A stretch of 64,000 bases of DNA from the NCBI RefSeq assembly GCF_029887875.1, contig NZ_JARXRM010000025.1, forward strand, positions 186,001-250,000, written 5' to 3'. This document shows, in pieces, positions 1 to 7,636 of the stretch. The notes beneath the pieces are model-generated. The model ran no database searches. It saw nothing but the letters and a program-made list of their open reading frames with translations, and was not told where the DNA came from. A program made the translations under genes and the position numbers. The first letter of the stretch is position 1; the number at the start of each line of letters is the position of its first letter. This DNA comes from Luteimonas endophytica (lineage in GTDB: Bacteria > Pseudomonadota > Gammaproteobacteria > Xanthomonadales > Xanthomonadaceae).

Positions 1-96
1 GTACATCGCTCGGAAGTGGCGGCTGTTTGCGCGGATGCAAGGGCGTGCGCCGGTGGGCGGGCGCCGGCAGGGCCGCGCCCGCTCCGGTGCCCGGCC
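1..96. other. Left edge, no gene seen
   Basis: This GC-rich stretch precedes the stop codon of the TerC gene. No frame here has recognisable protein character and I see no clear terminator hairpin followed by a T tract. Confidence 0.4.
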
Positions 97-1056
97 TCAG
101 TGCCCGGCCGCCGGTCGCGCCGGCCGCGCCAGGCTCAGGGCCACGGTGATCGCCAGGATCACCGCCACCACGCCCAGCGACCACAGCACCGGAATCTTGT
201 AGAGGTCGATCAGCAGCATCTTCGCGCCGATGAACACCAGCACCACCGCCAGGCCGTAGGGCAGCAGGTGGAAGCGCTCGGCCATGCCCGCCAGCAGGAA
301 GAACATCGCGCGCAGGCCCAGCACCGCGAACACGTTCGAGGTCAGCACGATGAACGGGTCGGTGGTGATGGCGAAGATCGCCGGGATCGAATCGACCGCG
401 AAGATCACGTCGGTGATGCCGATCATCACCAGCACGATGAACAGCGGGGTGAACTTGCGCCGGCGGCCGCCGCCCAGCCACAGAGCGCTGCCGTAGTAGC
501 GGCGCACGAACGGCACGTGCCCGGTCAGCCAGCGCAGCACCGGGTTGTTCTCCAGGTCCGGTTCCTTGCCGGCCGCGAACCACATCTTCACGCCGGTCAG
601 CAGCAGGAATGCGCCGAACACGTACAGCATCCAGTGGAAGTTCGCGATCAGCGCGGCGCCGGCGAAGATCAGGATCGCGCGCAGCACGATCGCCAGCAGG
701 ATGCCGATCACCAGCACCCGCTGGCGCTGCTCCTCGGGCACCGCGAAGTAGGTCATCAGCATCAGGAACACGAAGATGTTGTCGACCGCCAGCGCCTTCT
801 CGACCAGGTAGCCGGTGAGGAACTCCAGTCCGACGCGGCGTGCCTCGTCCGGCCCGGCGTCCTGGCCCACGTACCACCACAGCGCGGCGTTGAACGCCAG
901 CGCCAGGGCCACCCAGCCCAGGCTCCACCACGCCGCTTCCTTGAACGTGACCTTGTGCGCGCCGCCGTGGCGCATCAGCACCAGGTCGACCATGAGCGCG
1001 AGCAGGACCAGGCCGGAGAAGCCGGCCCACAGCCAGAGGTTGCCGATCGTTTCCAT
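97..1056 (-). CDS. TerC/Alx family integral membrane protein, probable Mn2+ exporter
   Basis: A 319-residue polytopic inner-membrane protein with about eight hydrophobic segments. It carries the two hallmark TerC motifs: EKALAVDN at residues 86-93 and DVIFAVDSIPAIFAI at 216-230. These acidic membrane motifs are thought to bind the metal ion. Family members Alx and TerC are linked to manganese export and tellurite or pH stress. Length is normal for Alx-type proteins (about 320). The leader contains a yybP-ykoY manganese riboswitch, which independently supports a manganese role. The gene stands alone, divergent from rlmI. The family call is firm. Choosing Alx rather than another TerC paralogue, and export as the function, is inference. 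Confidence 0.93.
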   Translation of the reverse strand: METIGNLWLWAGFSGLVLLALMVDLVLMRHGGAHKVTFKEAAWWSLGWVALALAFNAALWWYVGQDAGPDEARRVGLEFLTGYLVEKALAVDNIFVFLMLMTYFAVPEEQRQRVLVIGILLAIVLRAILIFAGAALIANFHWMLYVFGAFLLLTGVKMWFAAGKEPDLENNPVLRWLTGHVPFVRRYYGSALWLGGGRRRKFTPLFIVLVMIGITDVIFAVDSIPAIFAITTDPFIVLTSNVFAVLGLRAMFFLLAGMAERFHLLPYGLAVVLVFIGAKMLLIDLYKIPVLWSLGVVAVILAITVALSLARPARPAAGH

Positions 1057-1127
1057 CGAGGATTCCGGGCGAAAGGTGGAGGACGGCCGCGGGCGCGGGC
1101 GGCGCGGAGTCCATGCACGGAATCCGG

Positions 1128-1247
1128 GAACGCACCTTCGCCGACGCGGCGAAGGTCTTGCTCACAGCCCGGTGTGGGCTGCCGCGGGACCGGAGCATGA
1201 CTGCTCGAAATGACGGCCGGCGCGCTGGGAGCTACTCCCCTTCGGCG
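1128..1247 (-). promoter_or_regulatory. yybP-ykoY manganese riboswitch in the terC leader
   Basis: Read on the minus strand, the leader contains AAGGGGAGTAGC (complement of 1232-1243), the signature 5' core of the yybP-ykoY element. About 70 nt later comes GCAAGACCTTCGCC, followed by a perfect 9-bp hairpin (ACCTTCGCC/GGCGAAGGT, 1134-1156). The order and spacing match the known aptamer, which binds Mn2+ and controls exporters of the MntP, Alx and TerC type. It lies about 70-190 nt upstream of the terC start. The motif and hairpin are visible; the exact 3' boundary and the expression platform are not resolved. Confidence 0.85.
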
Positions 1248-1288
1248 CGCATTCTGGCGGCGCGCGCCCCGCGCCGTCAACCGGGCGA

Positions 1289-1294
1289 TACACT
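1289..1294 (+). promoter_or_regulatory. -10 box TACACT for rlmI, leaderless start likely
   Basis: TACACT ends 6 nt before the rlmI ATG, so transcription would begin at or within 1-2 nt of the start codon. No Shine-Dalgarno sequence is visible and none would fit. No good -35 box is seen. Confidence 0.55.
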
Positions 1295-1300
1295 GGCGCG

Positions 1301-2485
1301 ATGACCGACGCCCTGCCCACCATCCGCCTGCGCAACGCCTGGCGGTCGAACCACCCCTGGCTCTTCCAGAAGCTGGTGGACAAGCCCACGCCCCGGCCGA
1401 AGCCGGGCAGCATCGTCGACATCGTCGGCCAGGACGGGGTCTGGATCGGCCGCGGCTTCTACAACGGCCATTCGCGGATCGCGGTGCGGATCCTGGAGCG
1501 CGACCCGGACGTGCCGGTCGACGCCGCCTGGTTCGCCGCGAAGATCGCCGAAGCGGTGCGGCTGCGCCGCGAGATCCTGCGCCTTGGCGAGGTCTCCGAC
1601 GCCTGGCGCGTGGTCCACAGCGAAGGCGACGGGCTCAGCGGGCTGGTGGTCGACCGCTACGCCGACCTGCTGGTGGTCGAGTACTTCAGCGCCGGCATGT
1701 ACCGGCACCGCGAATGGATCAACGAGGCGCTGCGCGCGCAGTTCCCCGGCTGCCGCTTCTACGGCTTCGCCGACGAGCACGTGCAGAAGCAGGAGAGCTT
1801 CGACTGCCGGCCGTTCAGCAGCGAAGGCACCGGCACCGTCGCGCCGGCGGTCATCGCCGAACACGGGGTGCGCTTCCGCGCCGATCCCGCCGGCGCCCAC
1901 AAGACCGGCTTCTTCGCCGACCAGCGCGACAACCGCCAGTGGTTCGGGCAGCAGGCCGCCGGGCGCCGGGTGCTGGACCTGTGCTGCAACACCGGCGGCT
2001 TCGGCATCTACGCCGCGGTGCACGGCGCCAGCGAGGTGACCGGCGTCGACATCGACCAGGACGTGCTCGACATCGCCCGCGGCAACGCCAAGCTCAACGA
2101 CGTGCGCCCGCGCTGGGTGCAGGCGGACATCTTCCCGTGGCTGCGCGACGCCGCCGCCGCCGGCCAGCGCTACGACGCGGTGGTGCTGGACCCGGCCAAG
2201 ATGACCCGCGACCGCGACCAGGTGATCCCGGCGCTGAAGAAGTACCTCGACATGAACAAGCTGGCGCTGGGCGTGGTGGCGCCGGGCGGTCTGTTCGCCA
2301 CCTTCTCCTGCACCGGGCTGGTCAGCGAGGAACAGTTCCTCGACATGCTGCGCCGCGCCGCGTTCTACGCCGGGCGCACCCTGCAGGTGCTGAAGGTGTC
2401 CGGCGCGGGCGCCGACCACCCGTTCCTGGCCGACGTGCAGGAGTCGCGCTACCTGAAGGCGGCGTTCTGCCGCGTGCTGGATTGA
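1301..2485 (+). CDS. rlmI: RlmI-like 23S rRNA (cytosine-C5) methyltransferase
   Basis: A 394-residue class I SAM-dependent methyltransferase of the RlmI/YccW group, which makes m5C in 23S rRNA (C1962 in E. coli). An N-terminal PUA-like region (about 5-75) is followed by a central domain and a Rossmann fold. The SAM motif VLDLCCNTGGFG is at 224-235, LDPAK at 296-300, and SCTG at 336-339 supplies the expected catalytic Cys337. Length equals E. coli RlmI (396). The ATG at 1301 lies directly behind a -10 box. The stop overlaps a TTG start of the next gene. A broken copy of its last 22 codons lies at 4691-4750. Confidence 0.93.
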   Translation: MTDALPTIRLRNAWRSNHPWLFQKLVDKPTPRPKPGSIVDIVGQDGVWIGRGFYNGHSRIAVRILERDPDVPVDAAWFAAKIAEAVRLRREILRLGEVSDAWRVVHSEGDGLSGLVVDRYADLLVVEYFSAGMYRHREWINEALRAQFPGCRFYGFADEHVQKQESFDCRPFSSEGTGTVAPAVIAEHGVRFRADPAGAHKTGFFADQRDNRQWFGQQAAGRRVLDLCCNTGGFGIYAAVHGASEVTGVDIDQDVLDIARGNAKLNDVRPRWVQADIFPWLRDAAAAGQRYDAVVLDPAKMTRDRDQVIPALKKYLDMNKLALGVVAPGGLFATFSCTGLVSEEQFLDMLRRAAFYAGRTLQVLKVSGAGADHPFLADVQESRYLKAAFCRVLD

Positions 2486-4617
2486 GCCGACGCCGGGCGC
2501 CGCGCCGCTGGGCGCGGCGCGCACTGGCCGGGGCCGCGGCGCTGCTGGCGCTGGCGCTGGCGGCGACCTTCCTCCTGCCTCCGGACGAGCCGGCCCCCGC
2601 CCCCGGCCCCACCCCCACCTCGTTCGGCTGGCAGGCGCGCGTCACGCTGCTCGCCGGCGACGGCCAGCGCGGCCTGCGCGATGGCGGCCCGGCGCGTGCG
2701 CGCTTCGACGAGCCCTGGGGACTGGTGCGCGGGCCGGACGGCAGCCTGTTCGTGGCCGACGGCGGCGAGGCCAACCGCATCCGCCGGATCGCGCCCGACG
2801 GCCGGGTGCTGCCCTTCGCCGGCGGCAGCGAGGGTTTCGCCGACGGCCGTGGCGCGGCGGCGGCCTTCCATACCCCGTCCGCGCTCGCGGTGGATGCGGT
2901 GGGCAATCTGTACGTGGCCGACACCGGCAACCACGCGATCCGGCGAATCACGCCGGACGGCCAGGTGAGCACGCTGGCCGGCGACGGCACGGCCGGGTTC
3001 CGCGACGGCGCGGCGGCGCAGGCGCGCTTCCATGCGCCGATGGGGGTGGCGGTGGACGCGGCCGGACGGGTCTTCGTCGCCGACACCTGGAACGACCGGA
3101 TCCGCCTGATCGAGCCCGACGGACAGGTGCGCACCATCGCCGGCGGCGACCGGCCCGGATTCCGCAACGGCTGGGGCGCGAACGCGCGCTTCGATACGCC
3201 GGCGGCGCTCGCCGTGGCCGGGGACGGCACCGTGTGGATCGCCGACACCGGCAACCGTGCGGTGCGGCGCATCGACCCGGATGGCGCCGTCGACACCTGG
3301 CGGCCTGCGCCATGGGAGTGGCGGGAAGACGAGCGCGACGGTTTCGGCCGCCCGCTGGCGCTCGCGGTCACCCATGACGGGCATCTCTACGTCGCCGAGC
3401 TCTCGCCGGGCCGGGTGCTGCAGCTGACCGGCGACGGCCGCAGCCGGGTGCTGGCCGGCGGCGGGGCCGGGCCCTGGTTCGCTCGGCCCTCGGCGCTGTG
3501 GCTGGAGCCGGACGGCAGCCTGCTGCTGGCCGATGCCGCGGGCCACCGCCTGCACCGGCTGGCGCCACGGGCCGGCGGCGCCGCCGACGGTCCCGTGGGT
3601 CCGGCGCCCGGGCGCGCATTGCCCGAGACCGGCGAGCGCTGGCCGCTGGCGCCACAGGACGGCTGGCACGAGGTCGTCGGCACGCTCGGCGAGGTGCGCG
3701 GCAACTTCCGCGGCGAGCGCCGCAGCCACCTGCACAACGGCCTGGACATCCGCGGCGCCGTGGGGGCCCGGGTGCTGGCCATCGCCGACGCCAAGGTCGC
3801 CTCCCCGCTGGCCGCGTGGAGCTTCGGCGGCCAGGCCGAGGGCTTCGCGGTCGACGAACTGGCCTATGTGCACATGCGGGCCGGGCGCACGCCGCAGGGG
3901 CGCAATCTAGATCCGGAGAAGTTCCAGATCCTCGACGGCGACGACGGCCACCCGCAGCGGGTGCGGGTGCCGCGCGGCACCCGTTTCGCCGCCGGCGACG
4001 CGCTGGGCACGGTCAACGCGCAGGCGCACGTGCACCTGATCGTCGGCCCCTACGGCTACCAGCACAACGCGATCCGGCTGGGCCTGCGCAATTTCGTCGA
4101 CAGCGTGCCGCCGCGGATCGACGGCGTGTTCCTGCTCGACGAGCGCGACCAGCCGCTCGACCGGCGCGAGGACGGGCGCGTGCTGGTGCCGCAGGACCGC
4201 GGCGGGGTGCAGATCGTGGTCGATGCCTGGGACCAGGTGAACGGCAACCTCGCCCGCCGCCGGCTCGGGCTGCACCGCGTCGGCTACCAGATCCTCGCGG
4301 CAGACGGCAGCATGCTGCCGGGCCGGGCGGCGCCGGCGATGAACCTGGACTTCTCGCGCATGCCCGCGCATCCGGATGCGGTCAAGGTCGCGTACGCCGC
4401 CAACAGCGGCATCACCGTGCACGGCGCCGCCCGCACCCGGTTCCTGTACGTGGCCAGCAATCGCGTGCGCGCCGACGACCTGGCGGTGTCGCATTGGCAG
4501 CCCGCCGAGCTGCCGCCGGGCGACTACATCATCCGCGCCTTCGGCGAGGACCACGGCGGCAACCAGGCCGTCGGCAGCCGCGACCTGCCGGTGACGGTGT
4601 TCGCCTCGATGCCGTAG
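2482..4617 (+). CDS. NHL-repeat protein with C-terminal M23/LytM peptidase-like domain
   Basis: 711 residues. The start is a TTG (2482-2484) overlapping the rlmI stop, so translational coupling is likely. The frame is open further upstream, but only inside rlmI. An N-terminal signal-anchor (about 14-34) precedes about five NHL beta-propeller repeats (roughly 50-385) with the recurring pattern LAGDG..G..DG.A..ARF..P.G.AVD..G..YVAD. The C-terminal region has HLHNGLD at 416-422 and HVH at 516-518, giving the H-xxx-D plus H-x-H zinc ligand set of M23/LytM peptidases. A membrane-anchored periplasmic protein is inferred. The propeller may bind protein or cell-wall partners. The substrate is unknown, and the peptidase may be active because all ligands are present. 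Confidence 0.8.
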   Translation: MSRRRAPRRWARRALAGAAALLALALAATFLLPPDEPAPAPGPTPTSFGWQARVTLLAGDGQRGLRDGGPARARFDEPWGLVRGPDGSLFVADGGEANRIRRIAPDGRVLPFAGGSEGFADGRGAAAAFHTPSALAVDAVGNLYVADTGNHAIRRITPDGQVSTLAGDGTAGFRDGAAAQARFHAPMGVAVDAAGRVFVADTWNDRIRLIEPDGQVRTIAGGDRPGFRNGWGANARFDTPAALAVAGDGTVWIADTGNRAVRRIDPDGAVDTWRPAPWEWREDERDGFGRPLALAVTHDGHLYVAELSPGRVLQLTGDGRSRVLAGGGAGPWFARPSALWLEPDGSLLLADAAGHRLHRLAPRAGGAADGPVGPAPGRALPETGERWPLAPQDGWHEVVGTLGEVRGNFRGERRSHLHNGLDIRGAVGARVLAIADAKVASPLAAWSFGGQAEGFAVDELAYVHMRAGRTPQGRNLDPEKFQILDGDDGHPQRVRVPRGTRFAAGDALGTVNAQAHVHLIVGPYGYQHNAIRLGLRNFVDSVPPRIDGVFLLDERDQPLDRREDGRVLVPQDRGGVQIVVDAWDQVNGNLARRRLGLHRVGYQILAADGSMLPGRAAPAMNLDFSRMPAHPDAVKVAYAANSGITVHGAARTRFLYVASNRVRADDLAVSHWQPAELPPGDYIIRAFGEDHGGNQAVGSRDLPVTVFASMP

Positions 4618-4690
4618 CGGCACTATCAGCCCCGGCCGCGACCACACGCTGTCCAGCCGGACGAGGTCGGCGCCGTCGTGCAGGGCGGCG

Positions 4691-4750
4691 AACCGTTCCT
4701 GGCCGGCGGAGTCGCGCTATCTGAAGGCCGCGCTCTGCCGAGTGCTGGAC
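4691..4750 (+). pseudogene. Remnant of a second rlmI 3' end
   Basis: This stretch matches rlmI 2420-2482 nearly base for base, apart from a short internal deletion. It still encodes ESRYLKAALCRVLD against ESRYLKAAFCRVLD in the intact gene. No start or upstream rlmI sequence accompanies it. It lies antisense in the last codons of the EamA transporter gene and ends what could be an inserted segment holding the NHL/M23 gene. Confidence 0.8.
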
Positions 4751-5724
4751 GAGCGCAGCTGCGGCCAGCTCGGCGAGTGCAGTCCGAGCCGGTCGCCTCG
4801 AGGGGATGATCCACGAGCGGGAACCGGATGCCCCGCCGTCGCGGGCGCCGCCGCGGCAGGACGGTTGCCGATCGCGATGCCGGCGAACACCAGTGCCAGT
4901 GCCGGCCAGAACAGCGTGCCGAGCGCGTCGCCGAACACCAGCGCGCTCGCGGCCACGCCGGTCAGCGCGATCACGTAGCCGATCTGGCTGAAGGCGGCGG
5001 CGCCGGCGACGCGCTGCAGGGTCGAGGCGGCGAGGCTGCCGGCGATGGCGATCGTCACCAGCGCGGCCAGCAGCGGCCACAGCGGCAGCAGTTCGGCGCT
5101 TCCTGCGGCGGGCCGGGCCAAGAACAGCGGCAACAGCAGCAGCCCCTGGACCAGCAGGGTGCCGGTCGCCGCTGCGGGCGCGGGCAGGCGGTCCGGCCAG
5201 CGGCGCGAACGGTAGACATTGCCGACCGCGAGCAGCACCGGCACGCCGAGCGCCAACGCGAGTGCCAGGCCCTGTTCGGGGCCGACCGCCTGCGCGCGCG
5301 GCACCAGCACCAGCAGCACCCCGGCCAGACCGAGGCCGATCCCGAACGTGGTGGTCGCTGTCGGCAAGCGGCGATCGAGGGTGGCGCTGACGAGCGTGGT
5401 GAACAGCGGCGACAGCGTCACCACCACGGTGAAGATGCCGGCCGGGATGCGCGCCAGCACCCACTGCCCGAGCAGCGGTCCGGCGGCGATGCCGATCAAC
5501 GCCGAGATCAGCAGGTAGCGCCAGGTGTCGCGGCGGAACGGCAGTGTGCCGCCGCCGAGCTTGAGCGCGATGCCGAGGAACAGGCCGGCGCCGCCGACCT
5601 GGACCAGTGCGATCGCCGCCGGATTGGCCCCGGCGTCGAGCAGCAGTTTGGCGACGACGAAGCCGCTGCCGATCAGGCCGCCGGCGGCGAGGGTGAGGGC
5701 GAAGCGTTGTGCGATGGCGTTCAT
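4717..5724 (-). CDS. EamA/DMT family transporter
   Basis: 335 residues with ten predicted membrane helices in two EamA repeats (about 8-140 and 150-285), typical of drug/metabolite transporters in the inner membrane. The substrate cannot be read from sequence. The C-terminus after about residue 285 is unusual: it is Pro/Ser/Arg-rich, and the last 11 residues (to QSAAFR) are read antisense through the rlmI remnant, so the natural stop appears to have been lost or moved. It is transcribed divergently from a LysR regulator 90 bp away, which probably controls it. Confidence 0.85.
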   Translation of the reverse strand: MNAIAQRFALTLAAGGLIGSGFVVAKLLLDAGANPAAIALVQVGGAGLFLGIALKLGGGTLPFRRDTWRYLLISALIGIAAGPLLGQWVLARIPAGIFTVVVTLSPLFTTLVSATLDRRLPTATTTFGIGLGLAGVLLVLVPRAQAVGPEQGLALALALGVPVLLAVGNVYRSRRWPDRLPAPAAATGTLLVQGLLLLPLFLARPAAGSAELLPLWPLLAALVTIAIAGSLAASTLQRVAGAAAFSQIGYVIALTGVAASALVFGDALGTLFWPALALVFAGIAIGNRPAAAAPATAGHPVPARGSSPRGDRLGLHSPSWPQLRSSSTRQSAAFR

Positions 5725-5800
5725 GGAAGCGCTCCGGTGGGCGGGGGTGCGGTTCCAAGGTAGCGAGGCGGCCGACGCGGATAACCGGCCCGGGAGTGGC

Positions 5801-5806
5801 TAGACT
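5801..5806 (+). promoter_or_regulatory. -10 box TAGACT for the lysR gene, near-leaderless
   Basis: TAGACT ends 8 nt before the ATG at 5815, leaving no room for a ribosome binding site. This is the same layout as rlmI and rmuC in this window. The 90-bp divergent region also has to hold the transporter promoter and any LysR operator. Confidence 0.5.
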
Positions 5807-5814
5807 GTTTCCCC

Positions 5815-6777
5815 ATGTCAACAATCCCGCAGGCGCGACTGCCCACCCCCGACCTGCCCGGCCTGCTCGCCTTCGTACGCGTGGCGGAGCTGGGCAGCTT
5901 CGTGCGTGCGGCCGACGCGCTGGGTCTGTCGAAGGCCGCGGTCAGCAAGCAGGTCTCCGCGCTCGAGCGGCGGCTTGGCGCGCGCCTGCTGCACCGGACC
6001 ACGCGCAGGCTCAGCCTGACCGAGGCGGGCCAGCTCTACCTGCAGCACGCGCAGAGCGCGTTCGCCGAGGCGCGCGCGGCCGAGGACGCGGTCGCCGGCA
6101 GCCAGCGCGAGCCGCAGGGCCGACTGCGGGTGACGGTGCCGATGACCTTCGGCCTGCTGCACGTCGCTCCGCATGCCGCCGCGTTCCTGGCCCGCCATCC
6201 CGCGGTCTCCCTGGACCTGCAGTTCGACGACCGCCAGCTCGACCCGGTGCAGGCGGGTTTCGACCTGGCGATCCGTGTCGGCCGGCTGCTGGATTCGAGC
6301 CTGGTCGCCCGCCGCATCGCGCGCAGCCGGGTGCTGCTGTGCGCGGCGCCGGCCTATCTCGAGCGCGCCGGCCGGCCGCTGCGCCCGGACGAGCTGGGCG
6401 GGCACGACTGCCTGCACTTCAGTCTCGCAGCGAGCGGCCGCACCTGGGAATTCGAGCGCGCCGGGGAAACGGTGCGCGTGGCCCTGGGCGCGCGCCTGGA
6501 TGCGAACTCGAGCCTGGCGTTGAAGGCCGCCGCCATCGCCGGCGCCGGCATCGCCCGCATTCCGGCCTTCGCCGTCGCCGACGCGCTGGCGGGCGGGGAA
6601 CTGGAGCGGGTGCTGCCGGAGTGGAGCCTGCCCGGCCTCGACGTACACGCGGTGATGCCGGCACGGCGCCAGGTGCCGGCGAAGACGCGGGCGTTCGTCG
6701 ACTTCATGGCCGAGGCCTGGCGGGCGTCGCCGGGGTGGCGGCGGCCGCCCGCCGCCGCGGCGATGCGCCGCCGCTGA
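5815..6777 (+). CDS. LysR family transcriptional regulator
   Basis: 320 residues. The N-terminal winged helix-turn-helix (about 13-72) has the usual LysR pattern (FVRVAELGSFVRAADALGLSKAAVSKQVSALE). It is followed by the LysR substrate-binding fold (about 100-300) with the closing segment VPAKTRAFVDFMAE. It resembles the CrgA/DsdC-like group that often regulates a divergent transporter, here the EamA gene. The last 20 residues are Arg/Ala/Pro-rich and probably disordered. Effector unknown. Confidence 0.93.
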   Translation: MSTIPQARLPTPDLPGLLAFVRVAELGSFVRAADALGLSKAAVSKQVSALERRLGARLLHRTTRRLSLTEAGQLYLQHAQSAFAEARAAEDAVAGSQREPQGRLRVTVPMTFGLLHVAPHAAAFLARHPAVSLDLQFDDRQLDPVQAGFDLAIRVGRLLDSSLVARRIARSRVLLCAAPAYLERAGRPLRPDELGGHDCLHFSLAASGRTWEFERAGETVRVALGARLDANSSLALKAAAIAGAGIARIPAFAVADALAGGELERVLPEWSLPGLDVHAVMPARRQVPAKTRAFVDFMAEAWRASPGWRRPPAAAAMRRR

Positions 6778-6801
6778 TCGCGCCGGTCGTCGGGGGCGCG
6801 C

Positions 6802-7290
6802 TCAGGCGCGAGTGGGCTTGGATGCCAGCGGGTAGCCGCTGAACGGCTTGACCTCGTCCATCAGGAAGTGCGAGACGATCTTCTCCACGCCGTAGTCGCC
6901 GCCGAGCAGGATCCGGGCGATGTCCTTCCACTCGTGCACGTCGTTGACGATCACCCGCAGCATGTAGTCGTAGGCGCCGCTCACCCGCGAGGCCTCCACC
7001 ACCTCGGGCATCGCCAGGATCCGCTGGTCGAAGGCGCTGAAACCGTCCAGCGCGTGGTCCTTGAACGACACCTGCGCCAGCACGATCGTCGCCGAGCGGA
7101 TCCGGTCCACCGCCACGTGCGCGCGATAGCCGTTGATCAGGCCCCGCGCCTCCAGCGCGCGCACCCGGCTCAGGCAGGCGCTGGGCGACAGCGCCACCTT
7201 GTCGGCGAGCGCCTGGTTGGTGATGCGCGCGTCCTGCTGCAGCACGTTGAGGATCTTCAGGTCGGTGCGGTCGAGGCTGCGGGGCGGCAT
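6802..7290 (-). CDS. Lrp/AsnC family transcriptional regulator
   Basis: 162 residues, normal Lrp size. An N-terminal HTH (about 5-65, SLDRTDLKILNVLQQDARIT...ALADKVALSPSACLSRVRALE) precedes a RAM/AsnC ligand-binding domain (about 70-150) with the GAYDYMLRVIVND core. The frame stays open upstream to 7407, but the ATG at 7290 gives the standard N-terminus. It is divergent from the TonB receptor/amidase operon, which it probably regulates in response to an amino acid or related ligand. That target is an inference from position. Confidence 0.92.
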   Translation of the reverse strand: MPPRSLDRTDLKILNVLQQDARITNQALADKVALSPSACLSRVRALEARGLINGYRAHVAVDRIRSATIVLAQVSFKDHALDGFSAFDQRILAMPEVVEASRVSGAYDYMLRVIVNDVHEWKDIARILLGGDYGVEKIVSHFLMDEVKPFSGYPLASKPTRA

Positions 7291-7636
7291 CGGGGTCCGG
7301 AGCGGGTGGCGGCCCCCCGAGTCTAGGCCTTCGCGGCGGCCCTGGCGCCGCTGCAACGCGGTTCCCCGCCGCAGATCCTGTGGAATTGCAACCCGCGCAC
7401 CGGACATCCTGCGTTATTTGGCCCGCGCAGGCGCAGGACCGCACCCCGCGCCCGGCCGCAAAGCGCGTGAGCGCAACGCTTTACCGGCATCGCGGCGCGC
7501 GCCGGCGGTGGTGGACAGGGTGGCGCCGGTCATCTCTGATGAAAACAGCGAGGCGTCCCTGCACCGGTGGTCCTCGCCCCGGCCGCAGTCCTCCCAGCTC
7601 CGCAGTGCCGCCTGCCGCAACCAGGGGAACCGAACC
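7291..7636. promoter_or_regulatory. Divergent control region, lrp-like gene / TonB receptor operon
   Basis: A 346-bp non-coding region between two divergent genes. The most AT-rich part (about 7380-7425, containing GTGGAATTGCAAC and GCGTTATTTGG) is the likeliest place for promoter and Lrp-type binding sites, but no convincing -35/-10 pair is visible. A good Shine-Dalgarno, AGGGGAA, lies just before the receptor ATG. Confidence 0.4.

Noticed and set aside
1210..2481. Upstream extension of the NHL/M23 reading frame through rlmI
   Set aside because: The translation there is Arg-rich nonsense while rlmI in another frame is a clear enzyme. The signal-anchor begins right after the TTG at 2482.
4618..4690. 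A small minus-strand gene between the NHL/M23 gene and the rlmI remnant
   Set aside because: A short open stretch reads ALHDGADLVRLDSVW, but it has no start context and no family I can recognise.
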